Origin: Streptosporangiaceae bacterium
GTDB taxonomy: Bacteria > Actinomycetota > Actinomycetes > Streptosporangiales > Streptosporangiaceae
Assembly (NCBI GenBank): GCA_019245115.1
Contig: JAFARZ010000365.1
Span: 1-39,507, forward strand
DNA length: 39,507 nucleotides
Direction: 5' to 3'
The translations under genes were made by a program, and so were the position numbers. Each line of letters starts with the position of its first letter. Within the stretch, counting starts at the first letter, position 1. Of the stretch, positions 38,153-39,507 are shown piece after piece. Below the pieces are notes generated by a model that was not told the DNA's origin, did no database searches, and saw only the letters and a list, made by a program, of their open reading frames with translations.

Positions 38153-38932
38153 TCACGATGGCTCCCAGCGCCAACCGTCGTTGTCCTCGCAAGTGATCGC
38201 TTTGCCGTCACCGGCAATCCCTGATGCTCCGTGGTCGGCTTTGCGGCAGAATTCGCCAGGCTCATAACAGGTCCCTTCGTTACTTCGTGGATAACAGCCC
38301 CCTTGCGCCGCGGGTGACGAAGGTGGTGGTGTCACAGCAGGACTAGTTGCCGAAGGTGCCGGCGTGACAGTAGGGCTAATTGACGGTGACGCGGGAGTGG
38401 TGCTCGAACCACCGAACACCACTCCCCATGGAGTACCTTGCTGCACGTGGCATGCTGATGCGAGCGTCCAGATGTCTCCTTGAAAATCGGAGAAGTCCAT
38501 CTGCCAGTTATTCGGCAGAGGCTCGGCCGGGCCGGGGCTTGTGCCTCCGAACCACTTGCTGAGGTCGGTGTTGAGCACTCCGGCATCGTTGGTTACCTGG
38601 CTCACCTCGTTGCCAGGGGCGTCGCCGTACGGCTGTACCGCAGTGGCAAGGGCTTCTAGATCCTTGCTGTAAGTACCGGGCGGAAGCCACGCCGCCGCGA
38701 TGACCGGCGCGGAATAGGACGGGTTGGCCGCGATGAACTGCTCCTGCTGCGCCGCATCGCGCTCAACTCTCGTCAGTGCGGCGTGCAGCGATGAACAGCT
38801 TGCCTCGGCGTAAGTCATCATGGGCGCCGAATTGCCGCTACCTACCGCCGCGGGAGGGACGGAGCCGCCACATGCAGCCACCCCGAGCAGTGACATGCCG
38901 ACGATCGCCGCGGCAGCGTTTACGAGCTTCAT
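38153..38932 (-). CDS. Secreted lipoprotein with a Cys-rich C-terminal module
   Basis: The N-terminus MKLVNAAAAIVGMSLLGVAACGG is a lipoprotein signal peptide with lipobox GVAAC (Cys21). The next 160 residues are helical and Ala/Ser/Thr-rich, without a known enzyme motif. A Pro/Ser/Thr linker leads to GGCYPRSNEGTCYEPGEFC then ITCEDNDGWRWEPS, four cysteines that may form two disulfides in an extracytoplasmic mini-domain. GGGAAGG precedes the ATG. Function unknown; it is 259 aa. Confidence 0.75.
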   Translation of the reverse strand: MKLVNAAAAIVGMSLLGVAACGGSVPPAAVGSGNSAPMMTYAEASCSSLHAALTRVERDAAQQEQFIAANPSYSAPVIAAAWLPPGTYSKDLEALATAVQPYGDAPGNEVSQVTNDAGVLNTDLSKWFGGTSPGPAEPLPNNWQMDFSDFQGDIWTLASACHVQQGTPWGVVFGGSSTTPASPSISPTVTPAPSATSPAVTPPPSSPAAQGGCYPRSNEGTCYEPGEFCRKADHGASGIAGDGKAITCEDNDGWRWEPS

Positions 38933-39507
38933 GCCGACCTTCCCGCCAGATTCCCGATGGCCATCTCAGCAGTTAAAGCTATTGAGCCCGCTGCCGATAG
39001 TGTCCATCTGCCGGATTCGGCAAAAGATATATACATACTGTATGTCCGTATTTCTCGACTTGTTCAACGCTCGGGACCCGGCCGACCGCAAGCCACCGCG
39101 ATTTCACCAGCAAAGCGGCACAAGGCACGCAGTATCCGCACAGCCGAGAGCCGCCAGCCCAGCGGCGATGCCGCCTCCGATCAAGAACTCCGCCGCGCCC
39201 GAAGAGGTTATGCGCAAGGAGTGTGCAAACGGTCGAATTCGCATCCGATGAAACCCTACTGGTGCCACACGGTACCGTACCGGTAGCCGAGCGTAATCCA
39301 GAGTGGCGGATTCGCAAGTGTGGCAATTGGTGCGTGGCGGGTTGTATCCCGCCGAAAGCCGTGACGGTGTTCTGCCTGGGCCCGTCTGCGGGGTGGGTAG
39401 CTGGCCTGCGCGGCGAGGGGCTGCCTACTCGCTGGGTATGTCGTGCGGCGGGCCAGGGTAGCGTAGCGGGGATTTGAGCTTGCGGGGGGTGTCGTTGCCG
39501 GGTTCGC
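38933..39507. other. Mostly non-coding flank with palindromes and one small reading frame
   Basis: Features are TGCCG-GATT-CGGCA (39009-39022), CATAC-T-GTATG (39034-39044) in an AT-rich spot with minus-strand -10-like TATATC (possible lipoprotein promoter), and the palindrome CGGTACCG (39270-39277). Open frames beyond 39223 have mixed third-position GC and no good start, so I do not call them. Confidence 0.45.
39104..39244 (-). CDS. Possible 46-aa small membrane peptide
   Basis: The ATG at 39244 opens MRIRPFAHSLRITSSGAAEF, followed by LIGGGIAAGLAALGCADTAC and LVPLCW, a basic N-terminus plus one hydrophobic stretch. The upstream site is weak (GTAGGG about 11 nt before the start). Length and single candidate helix suit a small membrane protein or toxin-like peptide, but a chance frame is equally likely. 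Confidence 0.25.
   Translation of the reverse strand: MRIRPFAHSLRITSSGAAEFLIGGGIAAGLAALGCADTACLVPLCW

Noticed and set aside
37815..38265. Two overlapping minus-strand frames (125 and 148 codons)
   Set aside because: The starts lie inside the lipoprotein gene in other frames. Composition is only partly protein-like, so it is noted as a possible remnant and not a gene.
39223..39477. An 84-codon plus-strand frame near the window end
   Set aside because: AAGGAG is only 1 nt from the GTG, third-position GC is not raised, and no motif is seen.
17876..39507. A second copy of the tRNA-Ile 3' end as an attR site
   Set aside because: I looked for the T-arm and acceptor sequence in the rest of the window and found none.
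1..39507. CRISPR arrays
   Set aside because: No series of regularly spaced identical repeats with unique spacers. The repeats found are tandem or palindromic units without spacers.

Overview
The window is the replication-origin region of a high-GC actinobacterial chromosome followed by about 21 kb of accessory DNA. The order parB-parA-rsmG-khpB-yidC-yidD-rnpA-rpmH (all minus strand), then dnaA-dnaN-recF-dciA-gyrB-gyrA-DUF3566-tRNA-Ile (all plus strand), is the classic actinobacterial oriC neighbourhood. GTG and TTG starts, a very long DnaA linker, a GntR-TetR fusion and a pSAM2-like integrase module point to a filamentous actinomycete. The sugar dehydrogenase gene gnd that sits between dnaN and recF in Streptomyces is absent, so Streptosporangiales or a relative is a reasonable guess, but the genus cannot be fixed from the sequence alone.

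Region 1 (1-17886) is core genome: chromosome partition with a parS site inside parA, membrane protein insertion (YidC/YidD), RNase P protein and L34, replication initiation (DnaA, beta clamp, RecF, the DciA-type helicase-loading factor) and DNA gyrase. The dnaA-dnaN gap is the likely oriC. It and the dnaA leader each carry a run of DnaA-box-like 9-mers in one orientation spaced 11-12 bp apart. Oddities include an rnpA gene with no ATG/GTG/TTG at its expected start, a 39-bp tandem repeat that lengthens RsmG, and a related Gly-rich repeat in the DnaA linker.

Region 2 (17887-24880) starts directly after tRNA-Ile. A decayed tyrosine-recombinase relic is split by an IS21-family element whose ends (inverted repeats, 5-bp TCCAG target duplication) can be read exactly and whose istA has a one-base frameshift. 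Next comes the most interesting locus, a compact four-gene minus-strand operon: a single-domain ubiquitin-like protein ending in a bare glycine, a prokaryotic E2, a JAB/JAMM peptidase and a ThiF-type E1 (23027 to 21034). It is a complete bacterial ubiquitin-like conjugation system of the kind linked to phage defence (Bil-like). A HigB-type toxin and a HigA-type antitoxin fused to an ImmA/IrrE metallopeptidase are divergently transcribed from the same 160-bp palindrome-rich gap.

Region 3 (24881-30243) holds a Tn554-like trio (TnpA and TnpB tyrosine recombinases plus a small TnpC-like protein, overlapping by 4 nt) that abuts frameshifted relics of a TniB ATPase and a TniQ protein. Region 4 (30244-32461) is a FAD monooxygenase divergent from a GntR-TetR fusion regulator, with repeated GTGTACTAGT operators between them. 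Region 5 (32462-39507) holds a DUF2786-like gene behind a strong operator-like palindrome, a protein with two tandem HTH modules, a spd-xis-int operon of an integrative element lacking visible replication and transfer genes, an EspR/XRE-like regulator, a lipoprotein and poorly coding flanks. Overall the accessory part looks like a layered integration hotspot next to tRNA-Ile that now carries a defence-type island.
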